Shown here in pieces: positions 48,497-61,668 of a stretch of DNA of 64,000 bases. The stretch covers positions 124,001 to 188,000 of the forward strand of contig MU405247.1 in the NCBI GenBank assembly GCA_022836615.1, in the 5' to 3' direction. The DNA comes from Annulohypoxylon bovei var. microspora (lineage: Eukaryota > Ascomycota > Sordariomycetes > Xylariales > Hypoxylaceae). Position 1 is the stretch's first letter. Each line of letters starts with the position of its first letter. The position numbers and the translations under genes were made by a program. The notes beneath the pieces are model-generated. The model did no database searches. It saw nothing but the letters and a program-made list of their open reading frames with translations, and was not told the origin of the DNA.

Positions 48497-49760
48497 ATGG
48501 CACCTCCGCCGGCTGTAAGTCCTGCACTCCACAGTTATGATATCAATTCGCTGACCATACTAGACCCCGACACCCCGCCGGTTCCTCGTGCCCAAGCGCT
48601 CGCAGCCCAGAGCCGAGACGCCGAAGGCGTTCCAGAGCGGCGGCCAGCAGTTCCAGACCACGCCGCGCTTCTCGCTGCACTCGACGCCTAGGGGGCCGGA
48701 GGGAGGAGCAGGAGGGGGAGCAGGGCCGTCTTCTAGCATCCCCACGCCGGCGCCGGCGAGGTCCGGGGCCCCGTCGTTCGTGCGTCCGACGCCGAGGGCG
48801 ACGGACCCGATTCGTGATGTCGTTAGCAGCTCGCCGCCGCCTTTTGTCGAGGGAATCGGAGTTGGTGTTGGTAGGGGTAGGAGCAGTGAGGATGGAAGCG
48901 GTGCGGACCGGCGCGATCCGATCGAGGTTTTCGACGTCGTCGACACCGACGACGACGACGCCGTGCCGGAGTCCTCGCCGGTGAGAGGTATCAGCAGCGA
49001 CCGTGGAGAAAGCAGCGACGAGGAAGAGCGCCTCAGACACCGCTCCCCCAAGCGCCGGCGCATATCCATATCCTCGGACTTCGGCTTCGACGCGCCGGCA
49101 GACCACGACCACCCCATGCACGATGCCATGCCGTCCATCTCCTCCTCGCTCCCAGAGTACTTCCCAGCACACTCCCAGCCCCTCTCCCCGTTAAACCCCC
49201 GCTCCGCCCAGCAGCAGCCCACCTTCCACAAGGCGCCGCGCTTCAAGCCCGCTGAGATACCAGAGGGTTCTCACTACGGCGACCCGCTGCCCGACGCCTT
49301 CTCGCCGCACCGAAGGGGTAAGGGTGCGAAGTACGTGCCCGGCGGCCTCGCGGCCGAGGTCCGCGGCTGGTTTGTCGACGTGTGGGCCGATGCGGCGACG
49401 CGGAATGGGGGTGGAATTGGGAACGGGGGTGCAGGGGAGTGGGTCGCGAGGATACGGGTTGAGGAGGTGAGCGGGGCGCCGGGGATGGCGCTGGTAGTTG
49501 GGCGGCGTGTTGGGCTCGAGGACGATCACGATCGCGAGAAAGGTGTTGAGGATGGTAGCGGTGATGGAGGGGAGGAAGCGGACGCGCAGACGAGGGGTAT
49601 GAGGATCGTGCTTGCGGGGAGCCCGCGGATCAGCGGGTTGGAGAGGAGGCAGGACGTGCGACCTGGCGTGGTGGTGGGCGTGGGGAGGCCGACTTGGGAG
49701 GTCTTGATCCCGGAGCAGGGAAGGTGGAATGTTGTGTGTGAATGGGCTATTTTGTCCTGA
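48497..49760 (+). CDS. Conserved-looking protein of unknown function with a possible C-terminal OB fold
   Basis: An 18-nt first exon (48497-48514, encoding MAPPPA) is joined by a 49-bp intron (GTAAGT donor, CTGAC branch, CTAG acceptor) to 48564-49760, giving 404 residues. Without this splice the long frame has no ATG near its start. The N-terminus reads TPTPRRFLVPKRSQP, then FQTTPRFSLHSTPR, then Ser/Asp-rich disordered sequence with a basic patch (RHRSPKRRR) that could be a nuclear signal. From about residue 265 (KYVPGGLAAEVRGWFVDVW) the pattern of short beta strands (WVARIRVEEV, MALVVGRRVG, MRIVLAG, RPGVVVGVGRPTWEVLIP, WNVVCEWAIL) suggests an OB-like barrel, which would fit a DNA-associated role. 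That is inference only. Coding G+C is very high. Confidence 0.7.
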
Positions 49761-50323
49761 AAGTGGAAAACGAGTCGTTTTATGGCTGGTTCCCTAACCT
49801 GGGTGCTGTAGTTGCATATTTGGTCCGGGCATAGGACTCAAAGCTTTTTGGCAAAGAGAACTCTCCCTCAATAAAAGTCACTGAGCCTATTAGTAATCTC
49901 GGGTTTCACTACCTATTCAAAAGATAGTGTGATGGTCATCCGTATTTAATATTTTATAACTACGCTGACCACCAGTGTTATGCGGGCGCCCTTTTCTTAA
50001 AGCGCTTATGTTGACTTTATAAACATGCAAAACATGTAATGTTAAATTGGCTTTGGACTCATATTTGCATAAATAATTTAACTTGATTACCTATCTATAG
50101 GATAATCTATTTCAATTTAATTTACAGTTTTATTCTGACTTTTAATTGCGCTGTGAAGTTGGGGAGTTGTCGAATTTTGGTGGGAAAATTGGGGATGATT
50201 GATGTCCGCATAATAGTGGTACACGAACAATCCATCAAAATTCATACACCTAGTTTCAAGGAATATCGCCTAGGTTGCACTAATAATCCCGATTTCCCAC
50301 TAGACACGTCTACCAAATCCCTA
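49761..50323. other. Convergent intergenic region
   Basis: AT-rich 560 bp between the 3' ends of the orphan gene and URC4; no gene or marked repeat seen. Confidence 0.6.
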
Positions 50324-51822
50324 TCAAAACACAGTCCCATCGCTCTTAATAATAATCGGGCTCGACTTCGTCTCCGGGCGGCGCTGGGCCGCCACCTCGC
50401 GGCCGGACTTCCAGGTCCCGGCCTCGAGCACCTGTGCCATGGACAAGCTGACGCCGCGCTCCATCCGCTCCAGGATCTTCTCGTACAAAATATCGATCAG
50501 GACCAGCGTCATGGCGCGCCACTCGACGATAGCGTCGTCGCCCGCGTCGAAGAGCGGCAGCGTGTGGCCGGAGGCCGCGAGGCCGCGGTCCAGCGTCTGC
50601 GGCTTGAGCGACAGCACGCCGAGGTCGACGAACAGCCCGCCGTTGCGGTACTCGGGCAGCGCGGTCAGCGACCCGGCGTTGGCCCACTGCTTCCCGAGCA
50701 CCCGCTGGAAGGGCACCATGAGCGAGTACGTGAGCCACTGCGTGAGCTTGTGGAAGGGCTGGATGAAGTCCGCGCTGTCGCTGGACTTTAGCGCCGCGGC
50801 TTGCTTCTGCAAGGTGCTCAGCGGCCAAGCGTCGCCGATGGGGAAGCCGTTGACTGTCGTTCGGTCCTGGGGCCAGATGGGGATGAGCAGGGTTTGGAGG
50901 ACGTCCCAGAATACGAGGATATCGAGCTGGGAGGAGTCTCCGGCGGTTTTCAGCATGTGGTCTAGGCGTCTTCTTAGTGATAGTTTCATATCATACCATT
51001 CAGAGATAAAGAACCTTACCGACGAGGTTTCCTGGACGACCATCGGCTCCGAATACATCGGAATGAGCGAGGAGAGATGTCCCTAGACTCCTGAGAAGGG
51101 CTGCACGGGAGTCGACTCCTAACATTGGGTTACTGTCAGAAACTTGAAAGCCCGCCGTCAGCGCGTCCGTCGTCAGTTGCTCGAGGCCCTTCCCTATACG
51201 CCACGTAATTAGCACCGCAAACGCCCATCCAAGCCAAAGAATCAACAATCCTCACCATCAACCCTCGGAACCGAGCCCTCCTTCCCCGCAGTGAAAGCCA
51301 GAGCCTTAAACATATAAAGACTGGCCACCGCGATACCCTCGCTGCGCTCGTAAGTCCGGCCAGTGCCGGGCTCGACGTACCGCCAATGGTCGCCGGCGCC
51401 CGCGTCCAGGAGCACGGAGACGAAGAACAGGTCGATGAGGCGGCGGGCGAGCTCGACGTCGTCGCAGCCGCCGCCGGCGCTCCTCCACTCCAGCGTCATG
51501 TCCGCGACGCGCGGCACGCCGCCGACCTCGAAGTGCTGCCAGCGGCCGTGCGGCGGGATCGAGTCGAACCTATCCGGGCCGAAGTCGCGCTGGCAAAAGA
51601 AAGTTGTGAGCGTCTCATTACCTACCTAGGTATGTACTCACGTGATATTGACGGGGAGAGCCAGACCTTGATGACGGAGGTGACGAAGTCCGCGACCTCG
51701 TCGAGTTTGTCGTCGTGGAGGTCGAAATGGGTTAGGTTCCCGGCCTTGGCCGCGTCTCCTACGATCTTGGCGCGGTCCCGTATGGCTTGCAGGGAGAGGA
51801 GGTACTTGACCTGTGAATCCAT
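50324..51822 (-). CDS. URC4: Uracil catabolism protein 4 (DUF1688)
   Basis: Exons 51822-51667, 51589-51256, 51193-51020 and 50961-50324 give 433 residues, normal for the family. The joins VIK-RDFGPDRFDSIPPHGRWQHF, RVDG-KGLEQLT and GNLV-DHMLKTAG restore conserved blocks. Other signatures are RLIDLFFVSVLLDAGAG, RSEGIAVASLYMFKALAF, PFHKLTQWLTYSLMVP, LPEYRNGGLFVDLGVL, EWRAMT, LEAGTWKSGRE and the C-terminal PIIIKSDGTVF. URC4 is one of the genes of the fungal URC pathway that lets cells use uracil as a nitrogen source; its exact reaction is not settled. The first intron has a weak GTCTGG donor, forced by the conserved join. No other URC gene is visible nearby. It lies downstream of ATG2 on the same strand. 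Confidence 0.92.
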
Positions 51823-52573
51823 GTTTACGTCGGATATGTTGAAGTTCTGATAGATGAGGTTTAGAGAGAGAGCTCACGTCTCAGATGCCAGCTTTACGAT
51901 TATATAATGGAGTCGGTATCGGTATAGATACCCAACCCCGCATATTGCATCTGCTAGCGTAACCCACTCTTCTACTATCGAAAGGGGGGAGAAGGGAAAA
52001 GGGGGTTCCATCAGAAATATGATGAAAGGCCGAATTAAAGAGGTACGGAAACTCCCTCGGGCTTTATGACATCAGAGTATCTTGTCGATAAGATTAAACT
52101 CTTGTGACCCTCGAGAAAAGAGCATTGCGTAGCCATAGGTACCCGTGACTATAGGTGCATATCAACATATCAGTCATCTTTCATCCACTAATAATACATC
52201 TAGAATACCTACGAAGCACTCGAAGTAAACATCAACTTCAAAACAACTACAAATTTATTTTTGATTTATATCAGACAACGTACAACTGACGTTCTCAATG
52301 CGTCTCTGTCGATTAAGTACAGGTCAATGGTGAATTTAAAAACAAGTACCAACATGCTAAGGTGAGGCTTGTCCCCAAGCCCCTATTGTATCCCAAAAAT
52401 TACAAAGTCCTGCCAATCTCATGATTTATAGCATCAAACAAAAATCAATTTATTCGCCGTCTATGATGCATCATCGGGTCATGTATCATGCAAGTGTCGA
52501 ACGTAAGCGTAAGCAAATCCTGTGTAACCGTACTCCGTGCCCTAAAGATGCTGGGTATCACCCAAAACAATTA
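51823..52573. other. Intergenic region ATG2-URC4
   Basis: 750 bp with the URC4 promoter and ATG2 3' flank. AT-rich near 52200-52450. No gene seen. Confidence 0.6.
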
Positions 52574-55500
52574 CTAGTACCGCTTGTACTTCTATAGAAT
52601 AGTTAGTATGGGGAGTTTCTCGAGGGTCATTAGGTGTAGACTTGCCTGTTCCACTCTTCTCTGGTTCTGGGGGTCTAACGCATTCGTGGCTCCCATCAAT
52701 GTTTGCCCAATCGCTTTGCTTGAGCCAATGAGAGGCCTGAAAATTATTGTTGGCGCACGTCTAAGAACAGCCTTGGCGGCTCCTTGGGCGCTCTGGCTCT
52801 CCATCACTTCGCCAGGAACTGCTATAATTGCATCTCTTGCCACGTTGAGATCACGAGCAAGGCTAGAGTATGCACCCCTAAGTCCCTGCATGACACCTGT
52901 CGGCTGATCGGCATACAGGCTGATCTGTTTCGGTTCTTCCGTGTCCAGCTCTTCGTCGTCCCATCCTGCGGTATCACGCGGCTCCGGCTGCTTGACAAGG
53001 ACACCTTCGGCGCCCTGTAGAGCATATTGTGTACCGACAGCCAGCTTAGCTCCAAGCTTTACAATCTCCGTCCCTGTCGTCTTCGCAAAAGCAACAGCAC
53101 CCTTGCTTATGCTACGAATTATTCGACCATCTTTCTTATACTCCCTGATGGGAATTTCGACGAGATCTTTGAAGCCACTCCCAACGTTAACAAGAGACCG
53201 AACAGGGGCAAGGCCGGCAAGAACGCCAGGAAGCTGTGTCTTCTTTACATCAGGCATCCATATATCATTTAGTGTCTTCCCGAGTCTATCGAACCCCGAT
53301 ACACCGTAGATAATGGTGTGCCTCAGTACCATTCGCGCTTGGTCAAGCACTAAAAAGTTCATGAATTCAGTCGTGTGACCAGACCGAAGACCTCCGTAGT
53401 CGACTCGTTTTGGCTTGAAGTCAAGATTAAGAGGTATGGAGTTTATTTCGGCCCTCTGTACAAAGGGTATGTCGGTAGGCGAGGCATGAACTGGGGCAGA
53501 TTCATCCTTAAACTCGAAGAATCGTGTAATGAAGTCCAGAGCATCCTGATCCACGTGTAGGCGCAGTGGCAGAATTGTAGCCTTCAGCACGATTTCAGAT
53601 GCTGCTAATTCCGGTATCGGCTTCACGTTGAGTATCTCGAGATGAACCATGCTGCTGCCCATCTCCCGTTCGCCGGCGTCTTGATCATAGGTTGCGAATT
53701 TCTTCCACGTTGAAGTGGGCACATGGTCGAAGACATCGAGGTCCTTAATTCTGACATCGACTGAGCTTTGCGTCTCGCCAGAATCCGAGGGGAATGTGAC
53801 CAGGTCTACGTTTACACCCTTCAACTCGAAGGTGATCTTGTGACGCTTGCTGCGGTTTAACTTGAGCTTCTTTTTGGCTCGATAAGCGTTGCTTTGTCGG
53901 CTTGGTGTGATAGTCATTGCTGTCGTTGCTATCGACTCTGTCTCCGTAGCTGCGTCGTTTAACTCCTGGTTGATAGCCTGAGCTAGCTCTCGTGGATCCC
54001 GATTTGCTGGAATACCTATGTAAATCGAATTAAAAAGAAAGTCTCCGATAACGGTTTCTTCTTCTACTATCTCCATATCGGTATTTGCATGGACTCGATC
54101 ATGACGTGATTGTCGCTCGATTGCTGTAATTTCGATGTCGTGTACAGCCTTCGAAATAACTTCGCGGGTGCGATTCCAATCATAACCATCGAAGAGGTTC
54201 CATATAAAATGAACGTCGCGCACGCGAACCGATAGAGGACTACGCTGAATCTTGGCGTCGTTTCCTTCATCGTATTCATTCTTCGCAGAATTCCATCGGT
54301 GAGCGGTACCTTCTATGACGGATCCTGACCCAAAGTAGTTATCATGTATGATCAGATCCTCATCGTCAACTAGCACTTCTGGTTGACTACTAAAGTTTGT
54401 GAGTAGAACACCATCAGTTGTGTCCTGCGTTGTTGTTCTCTCTGAAACCATAGAGTCTGCTGCATCAAAGAGTTGGGCCTCGACCGAAGGTTCATCGTAA
54501 TAACGAGAATCGACTGCGAGAGGACTTGATTGGCCGGAGTCTCCGATTTCAAAGTCACTGTCGTCATCTCTACCAAGCTCTTGTGCCAGACCAAAGTCAT
54601 TATCGAAGTCATAATCGCCTTCAGCTTTACCGAACGCATCCGCGGATATGGATGCGAGGAGGTCTTGAACAGGAACCACATTTGTTCTATATTTAATCTC
54701 CTTGCTTGGCGGTGTTGGGGGGGCGAGTGCGTTGGCAAGGGCAATGAGAGTTTGAGTCGAGTCTGCGCAGGTCTCGATGACGAGGAGATCATCTCGCAAC
54801 TCAACGTCGATCCATTTATTGTCATTTGTTTTATTGGTGCCTATTTGAATCGTCGCTTTTGCTGAGGAAATAAAGCAAATATCAACATACCCTTTTTGGC
54901 ATAGTTCTGCTACTTGTGGAGTAGGAGTATTCGAGCCGCGCCTTCGAGTTGTTGACAAGGATTCCTTAGATTCCAATATCGAAACGTCGTCGATGAGAAG
55001 TATGGATGCTCTATTTAGTTGACCTAGCGCTTTTGCATCATCCCCATTGGAGAGAGAAATCTCAAGGTGAGCGTCCGTCAACACAACGGTTAACTTAGAC
55101 TTAAGCCCAAGCGGATTCAGACCAAGCAAACAATCTTGGAGAATGAAGTCAACTTTTGTCGGCTTGGCATCTTTGCTTTTACCTTCGTTAGGCATCGGAG
55201 AACGGATCTGAGGTTTTCCGGTAATAGCTGAGTGAGCGTGCTCGCCAAGATTTGCGACAGAAGCTGCGAGAGTTGCTTCAAAGTCTTGCGGAGTTGTATC
55301 TTCTGCAAGACCTAAGATGTCCATAACGGTCGGCACACGGTATTCGATATTTAGATTTCGCATTCTGATCTTGATGACTGGTTCCATCTCATCTCCGATA
55401 ATTCTCGTGGTCAAGACGGGACCCTGACTCACTTTCTCCATAGTTGAGATGGCTGTTCCGACCAACTCTTCAGTATGATTTCGCCGTATCGAGACAGATC

Positions 55501-58500
55501 CTATCCCTAGGGCGACTAGAGAGGGAATGGTTATATGGCTAGCCTCCACATCCTTCAGAGATGCTTGCAAAGAGCCGAGTTTTCCACCAACATCCACCGT
55601 AATATCCAGGTTGCGAACAAGACCTAATGTGAGAATGCCAGGTCGATCATCTTCGGGTAGATATTTAGCGACGGTCGATAGTCGGGCAATCTCCTCACCG
55701 AGTGCGGGCAGCACTTGGAGATGACGAAGCTTCTCGACGGTAACCTCTAGGTCATCTACGTTAATGCGTAATACGGCACCTTTCCTCCTTTGTCTAAGTA
55801 AATTGTCCACCATTATCTCGTCGTCATTTTTGGAGAACTTGTTTTTAGACGGTATAATGAGCTCTAGAAGTCGTTCAAGGTCATTATCCTTCGGCGTCGT
55901 GAGGTATTCGAGGCGGGTATTTGTAATTACGGCATTTATGGGGGGGTTGCCCATAGAACGACTCATATATGGACCTGTGAGGTATATCTTGGAAATGCCA
56001 ATGCCGACTCCTTCCTCTCGACTTACTAATTTCACAGCGCTGGTGTCCAGAGACACGCTACACTCTTTCCCAACAAGCTCTAAACGGAAACCGCCTAGTC
56101 TCATGTTCACTTTATTCTCGGAGTTTGCAGAAGTATCATCTGGGCGTATGGGCGCATCGAATCTTACTCCACGTGGTTTTGGTGGCGGTTTCGTCGGGCT
56201 GCGGGGGGTAGGGGAAGTGTTCGATGTCATCGATGAACTCATATTTAGGAAGCCACTCAAACCTCCGAACCAACTAAAGGTCTCATCCAATCGTTGAAGA
56301 TCTACTTTGATATGAAGTGGTAAAGTTGTTGCTTCGCATCTAGTCGATGCGGATGTTTGGGTAACTTTGAGAGAGATATCGGCGCCGGCGGCAGGAAATG
56401 CATCTCTCACAGAAGCTCGCATTTGTATGCGCTGGTCGAAGGAAATCATATCATCGTTTCCGTACCCAAGCTTGAACTTACCCACATCAACTGATGTCAC
56501 CGTAGAGGATGCTGATCCCGACAGCCCTACGTTCAAGTCTTGGATAGTCGCACTTAGGATAGCGTCGGCATTAAGCGAAGCGGGGCCAGGGTTGAACAAA
56601 CGTTCAGGTGTATCAGCAATTCCGATTAGATTTTCAAGAAAGTGTATAGTGATCTGATCTGCGGCAATCTTGATGTCAGGCATGGATGGTGGGTTATTTT
56701 TAACGTCGGCCTTTGTTTTCTGTTTAGAACTAGTTTGAGGCTGTTCTTTCAAAGCCGAAAGAATTCGCGACACTACCAAAGACAGCAGAAATCCGGTCGA
56801 TAGGTCAGAACGTATTTCTAGGGACGATAATATCACCTCTAGAGTTTTATCAGTTGAAGCTTCATGGTCTGTACTAGCAGCCGGAGCTATTGACGCAGTG
56901 GATTGCTCGCCCGCGTAAATAGAGAAGGCCCCAGGAAGATTCGGAGAAACCGACCGGCCTAAATGCGTCCGAGACGGCCCAGGAGCTGGTTCCTCTCCAG
57001 CATATGCCACTTGTATGTGCTGGTGATTTGAAGGGATATAAAGTGAGATGGTATTTAAGGAAACGAGTTCTTTGACTAATCGTGTTGGTCCTCTTGGCGT
57101 AGCGGCCTCTTCCGCCGGAATATCGTCTTTCTCTGGATGATAGGACGTGTCACCAGGTGAATGTCTTGCATCCTCGAGATGGTCAAGAAAGGGATCACTT
57201 TCGAACTCGGGACCCGGTGCCGAATGTGAAGAAGGAAGTTCATCAATAGAAGGATCATTAGATACGGTTGCAGGTTTTGGGGAACCTGAGGGTGAGGACC
57301 GATTCTCGCGTTTCGACCTTGGCGAGTTCTCTGGACTCGGAGGCTCCGAATCCCAGCCGCCAGGCATAGCTTGAACCACCTCGCTCACTTGTGAGGATTC
57401 TGCATTAGAGAATGCGCTCATATACATGCTCTCAGCTTCCTCGTGGCTAAACAGGTGAGACTGCGCCAGGTCGTCACCCAAGGAAGGCGTCCCATCACTC
57501 CTATCTGATTCCGGGGGTCGATTCTCGATGCTTTCTGACGACTCGATAGAGCCCTCCCCCCATCTTTGCCTGTGCTCTAGAGCTGGTTCAGACTGAGCAA
57601 CGCGTGTCAAGGATGACCAAGGAGCGGGTGCTGTATCAATAGATGATTGAGCTATTTGTGAGAAAGAACCTGGCTCCGGTTCGTCTCGCTGAGGGATTCG
57701 GGGCGCAAGAGCGCGAGGAGTTGACGGCGCAGATCTTATTTCCTCATCCTGTTCTGCGTTTGATCCGCTTCCACTTAATTCGTATGGTATGTTGAAAGCA
57801 TCCTCACTATCCATAAGAGAACGCTGATACTGACTCTGCGCAAGTTCATCAGTATTAGAACGCCATTCCGACGAAGACATTGCCGGTGAAGTAGATTCTT
57901 CCGACATAGTCTGCTGCCTCGTAACGGTCGGCGAGTTAGTAACAAATGACGAAGGAATCGACGGCGACCGCGCTAGATTTGAGAAAACATTCGCCTCGGA
58001 GATCAAACTTGCTCGAATCTTATTTAATCCGACGTATCGCTTTCCCTCTTTGTGCACAGGCTTAGACCCATCTTCAGCGATAGCTTCATCTACTGTCGTT
58101 GTAACCCCTTCCACATTTACATCATCAATAGCAAGTTGGAAAGTGACCAATTCAGGGACGGTCGAGTTCTGCTCAACTGGGACCTCGACGTCCAAGTGAA
58201 AGGTAACTCCTTTGATGGAAATTTGTAATCGATCAACTATACCCTGAAGGAAGTCTGCGAGGAAGGTAGGTAGAGAAAGGGGTTGGCCGGTCCCCAGAGG
58301 GTAGTCCTCGTCGCTTCCATCCTCACTACTTGTTACGGAGGCACCAAGGTCTTGGGTTTCTGCATCAAGGGCAGCTTGGAGTTCCGCCTTGTCTTTCAAA
58401 GGTTGTGTATCTAAGAACGACTGGGCCAAGTCAATAGCGTGTGGGACAGGGTCGTCCTCTTCCGATGATACAGGTTTATTCTTCTTATACGATGCACCCT

Positions 58501-58938
58501 TTGACGTAGTTTTAGAGCTTTCATCTTTAGACGCAAGCTTGAGTTTTATCTCGACGCCATCAATCTCGACAGTGATAGGGCTCGTGTAAATAGCGGATGG
58601 TACAGTGATTCGGAGTAACAGGACTTTAGCTTTCCGAACCTCGAATGATGGTGGAAGCTGAAGCAGCTGTTCTAGTTTCTACGTCTCGGCAACAGGGTTA
58701 GCTCTCTATTATTATGCCTGCCAAACATACTATGCCCTGACGGGATGAAATGATAAGAACATGCCTGTAGCTTGACACCAACATCTTGTAAGGTGAAAAC
58801 ATTATTTATTCCCATAGCAAAATCCAACTGGTCTATGTCTAACGCATCGGTATCGAAGTAATCCAACTTCGATAAGGTATACCGCAGCAGCCGTTTGGGC
58901 ATGCTGGAGTTCCGGAAGGACTGGAAGAAAAGCGCCAT
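52574..58938 (-). CDS. ATG2: Autophagy-related lipid-transfer protein Atg2
   Basis: Exons 58938-58765, 58678-52646 and 52591-52574 encode 2074 residues, the usual size. The N-terminal chorein region reads RLLRYTLSKLDYFDTDALD, then VFTLQDVGVKLQ joined across intron 1 to KLEQLLQLPPSFEV. The C-terminal region has family-typical LLVAPINVGSGFKD-like and QTLMGATNALDPQNQRRVEQ blocks (the latter certain), ending after intron 2 in KYKRY. Atg2 bridges the ER and the growing autophagosome membrane and moves phospholipids, with Atg9 and Atg18 as partners. Both introns (86 and 54 bp) begin with GC instead of GT (CAG|GCATGT and CAG|GCAAGT) and end in AG with CTAAC branch sites. Reading through intron 2 gives a false 17-residue tail and stop at 52592. 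Confidence 0.94.
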
Positions 58939-60512
58939 GATGACGGTATCGATGATAGCACAACTCCTACAATCGGTGTGGGATTAGACAAGAGTAACGA
59001 GAGGTTCACGGACGCGTAGGTCGCGCATGGGGGAGCAACAGTAGACTATCACGATATCCCACGGGTTGGGATGCGGGGTGGTAGCTCATCGTTGTCGGCA
59101 CTGACGGCGTAGTTAAATAGCAGAATAGAATGACGATGGGGATTTTTGGAATATGACGATGGGATGTTTGCGTCCGACAAAGTGAGGATGTCCCAACGAC
59201 AATGTAGCGGGAAGAAATGGTGAGGTGTGATAGTAGGATAATAAGGATAGTAGGTGCAATAACCTTGGAAGTTGGCCTATGTAATGGCCCCCAGATGATG
59301 AATGATGGGGGGGAGGAGTGCTAGCTTAAACCTTAGTCCCTTTAAACATGGGCTGCTGCAGTACGCAGTACTAGGTACTAGAGTGTGTCATTTGATCCCG
59401 CTCTGCTCAGAATGCGCCCAGGTGCCTATCAATGTACACTATCGATACCGCGATAACAGCACCAATGCGCTAAATCACGAACGTATGGCCAGTGAATGTG
59501 ACTTGCTAGATCATATCCACTTCATGTGGGGGTGCATTAGGCAGCTGACCACTCACTGCACTCACTACTGGAACTCAAACACTCCAAATATCCATGTGTA
59601 CCGCATCTATCCTGCTATGTCGCCTCGTCTTATTAAATTGCTGGTTGTTGATTCATTCTGCCGTATCCACGTAAACCTTTAATTTAGGCAGAGGCACCTT
59701 AGGTACGCAGGCATCAATCGAGATCGTTTTCGAACTTATCATTAAAAAGAAATATCACACGGCATATAGTACACCGAATTACTCATCGAAGGAAAGATGC
59801 ATTAGTCTGAGTCCCATGCATGTGAATACCTAATAGTTTAGTATAATCGTCATAATTATACATGTTCCCTGTAAATACATAGTCTATGTGATAAGTAACT
59901 ATTACGTGTATTTGTAGTGCCAGTGTCGAGATTCAAATGTTAGTTTTATAGATTCGAAATAACTTAAGGGTTCAGGGGATTATTGATGTAAGGAGTTTAG
60001 AAATGCCATATATTTATAGCGAGATACCTATATTAACACATTCCTCCTTGGACGAAGGATCCTCGTATTTTTCTCAGACGTATGACATTTAACCTCTTTA
60101 GATGATACTAGACCCTTATACCAATGATTCGAATTATGACTGCAAGGATGTACCTACCTAGGTAAGTAAAACATAGGTCTTTAAGTATCAGCACATCAAC
60201 TTCCGTTTTCTAGCGACTTATTAGCTTAGACCTTGCGATGGCCCTGAAACAAGATGATATATAATATCACATTTTGAAGTGCAGGAGACATGTCATGTAT
60301 GTATTTTTCCTTTCCATTTTGGTCTAATCCTCCGTTGCCTAACTACCTGCAGTGATTCTACCTGGGCAACCTTTCCGAAATTCCACCGTTTGCATGCATG
60401 TAGGGCGACTGCATTGCGCCGCATGTTAATACCCGACACAGTCATCTCCCTTTTGTCAAGCCACCGAAACTGAACGCCCCATTCCCTGCAAGGCTTCCGT
60501 AGACGCTGACGC
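58939..60512. other. Intergenic region OST3-ATG2
   Basis: 1.57 kb upstream of ATG2 and downstream of OST3. A 126-codon plus-strand frame at 59302-59682 has no family resemblance. AT-rich from 59700 to 60300. The ATG2 promoter should lie in the first 500 bp; no specific site recognised. Confidence 0.55.
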
Positions 60513-61668
60513 TTAGAAGAAAGGGGGAAGCTTGAACGGGTAGCCGCCATTCTTAACTCGGAAGACGGAGAGTAAGAAGCTGTACATGCCGACGAAGATA
60601 ACGCCCCAGACAACGACAATAGCCAGTTGCATTTTAGGGTCTCGAGTCCTCGGGGCCTTGACGGCTAGGGAGATGGTGGCGAAAGATAGGATGCCATCTA
60701 GCATCGTTAGCAAGAGTGTTTCATTTTCAAGATAGTTTGATGATGCTTACACATGAAGGCGACAATCTGTGTCTCAAGTCCATATTGGTTTTGGAACCCG
60801 CCGGCAAAGTAGCTAATACCGCCATGTCCATCTCCGGCCACATATGGCACTTTTCGGATCTGGTTAAACATGTGACCACTAGTAAACATGAGAATACCGA
60901 TCAAGCTCAAGCCTGCCCAGACATTGCGGTTTTGAATGACGGGTAGAATGAATGACCAGGACTTGAAGATAACGCCCAAAACACCTAAAGCGCTAACGAT
61001 CGTAACCACCCAACCGATGTAGTCAACTGGCCGGCTCACAGCCGGGTGAGGTCGGTCGGGCAAGTGACGGGAAATCCATTCGTGAACCTTCTCGGCAGTT
61101 TGAGGACTAATAATATTTAGCGGTGCGGATTTACAAGAAACTAGTAGTATTGCCTACCCGTTGAAATCATAACGTATGGCCTCGATAGTGGTGGCGGCAT
61201 GGGGACCGGTGGTAGGCTGGAAGAGGAGCAGTACAGGAGCAGACTGAAGACCAAGCTATATAAAACCAACAATTAGCTATGTGGCTGAAAATAAACATCT
61301 GGCGCAAACTCTCATACCGCAATGAAGGTATCTCTTCCTTGAGCAAAGTCAAGAGTTCCGAAAATCAATCGAGATTCGCCATTCTTATCACCTCTAGTCC
61401 AGCTCTTTGCTAGCACTTCCCACTCCGGCTGGAAGTCAGTACAGAGCTGGCAACCGAAGCGAGGTTCCAATGCGGTTAATAGAATGGCCGCAGAGTAGTC
61501 GCGAGGAACAGAAGTAAGCTTCTTGTAGGTCGAATCGGCAAGCTTCACCGGAGAGGATGACAGAGCTTGCGCGTGAAATTCACTAAATCGATCAACTGAG
61601 GACGATTTCTTGGCAGCGACGGACCCGAAAGGAAGGGCGAACGAAAGGAGAAGAGGCAACCAGCGCAT
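60513..61668 (-). CDS. OST3: Oligosaccharyltransferase subunit Ost3/Ost6
   Basis: Exons 61668-61318, 61255-61158, 61106-60751 and 60697-60513 (introns 62, 51 and 53 bp) give 329 residues. A signal peptide (MRWLPLLLSFALPFGSVAA) leads to a lumenal thioredoxin-like domain with the redox motif CQLC at residues 73-76. Four transmembrane helices follow, starting with DYIGWVVTIVSALGVLGVIF. The joins FIA-LGLQSAPVLLLF, DFNG-PQTAEKVHEW and AFMY-GILSFATISL match the family. Ost3/Ost6 is a subunit of the ER oligosaccharyltransferase and helps N-glycosylation of cysteine-containing sites through mixed disulfides. Filamentous fungi usually have one such gene. It is divergent from the coiled-coil gene. Confidence 0.93.

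Noticed and set aside
59302..59682. 126-codon plus-strand frame upstream of ATG2
   Set aside because: No recognisable domain, biased residues, and it lies in the expected ATG2 promoter.
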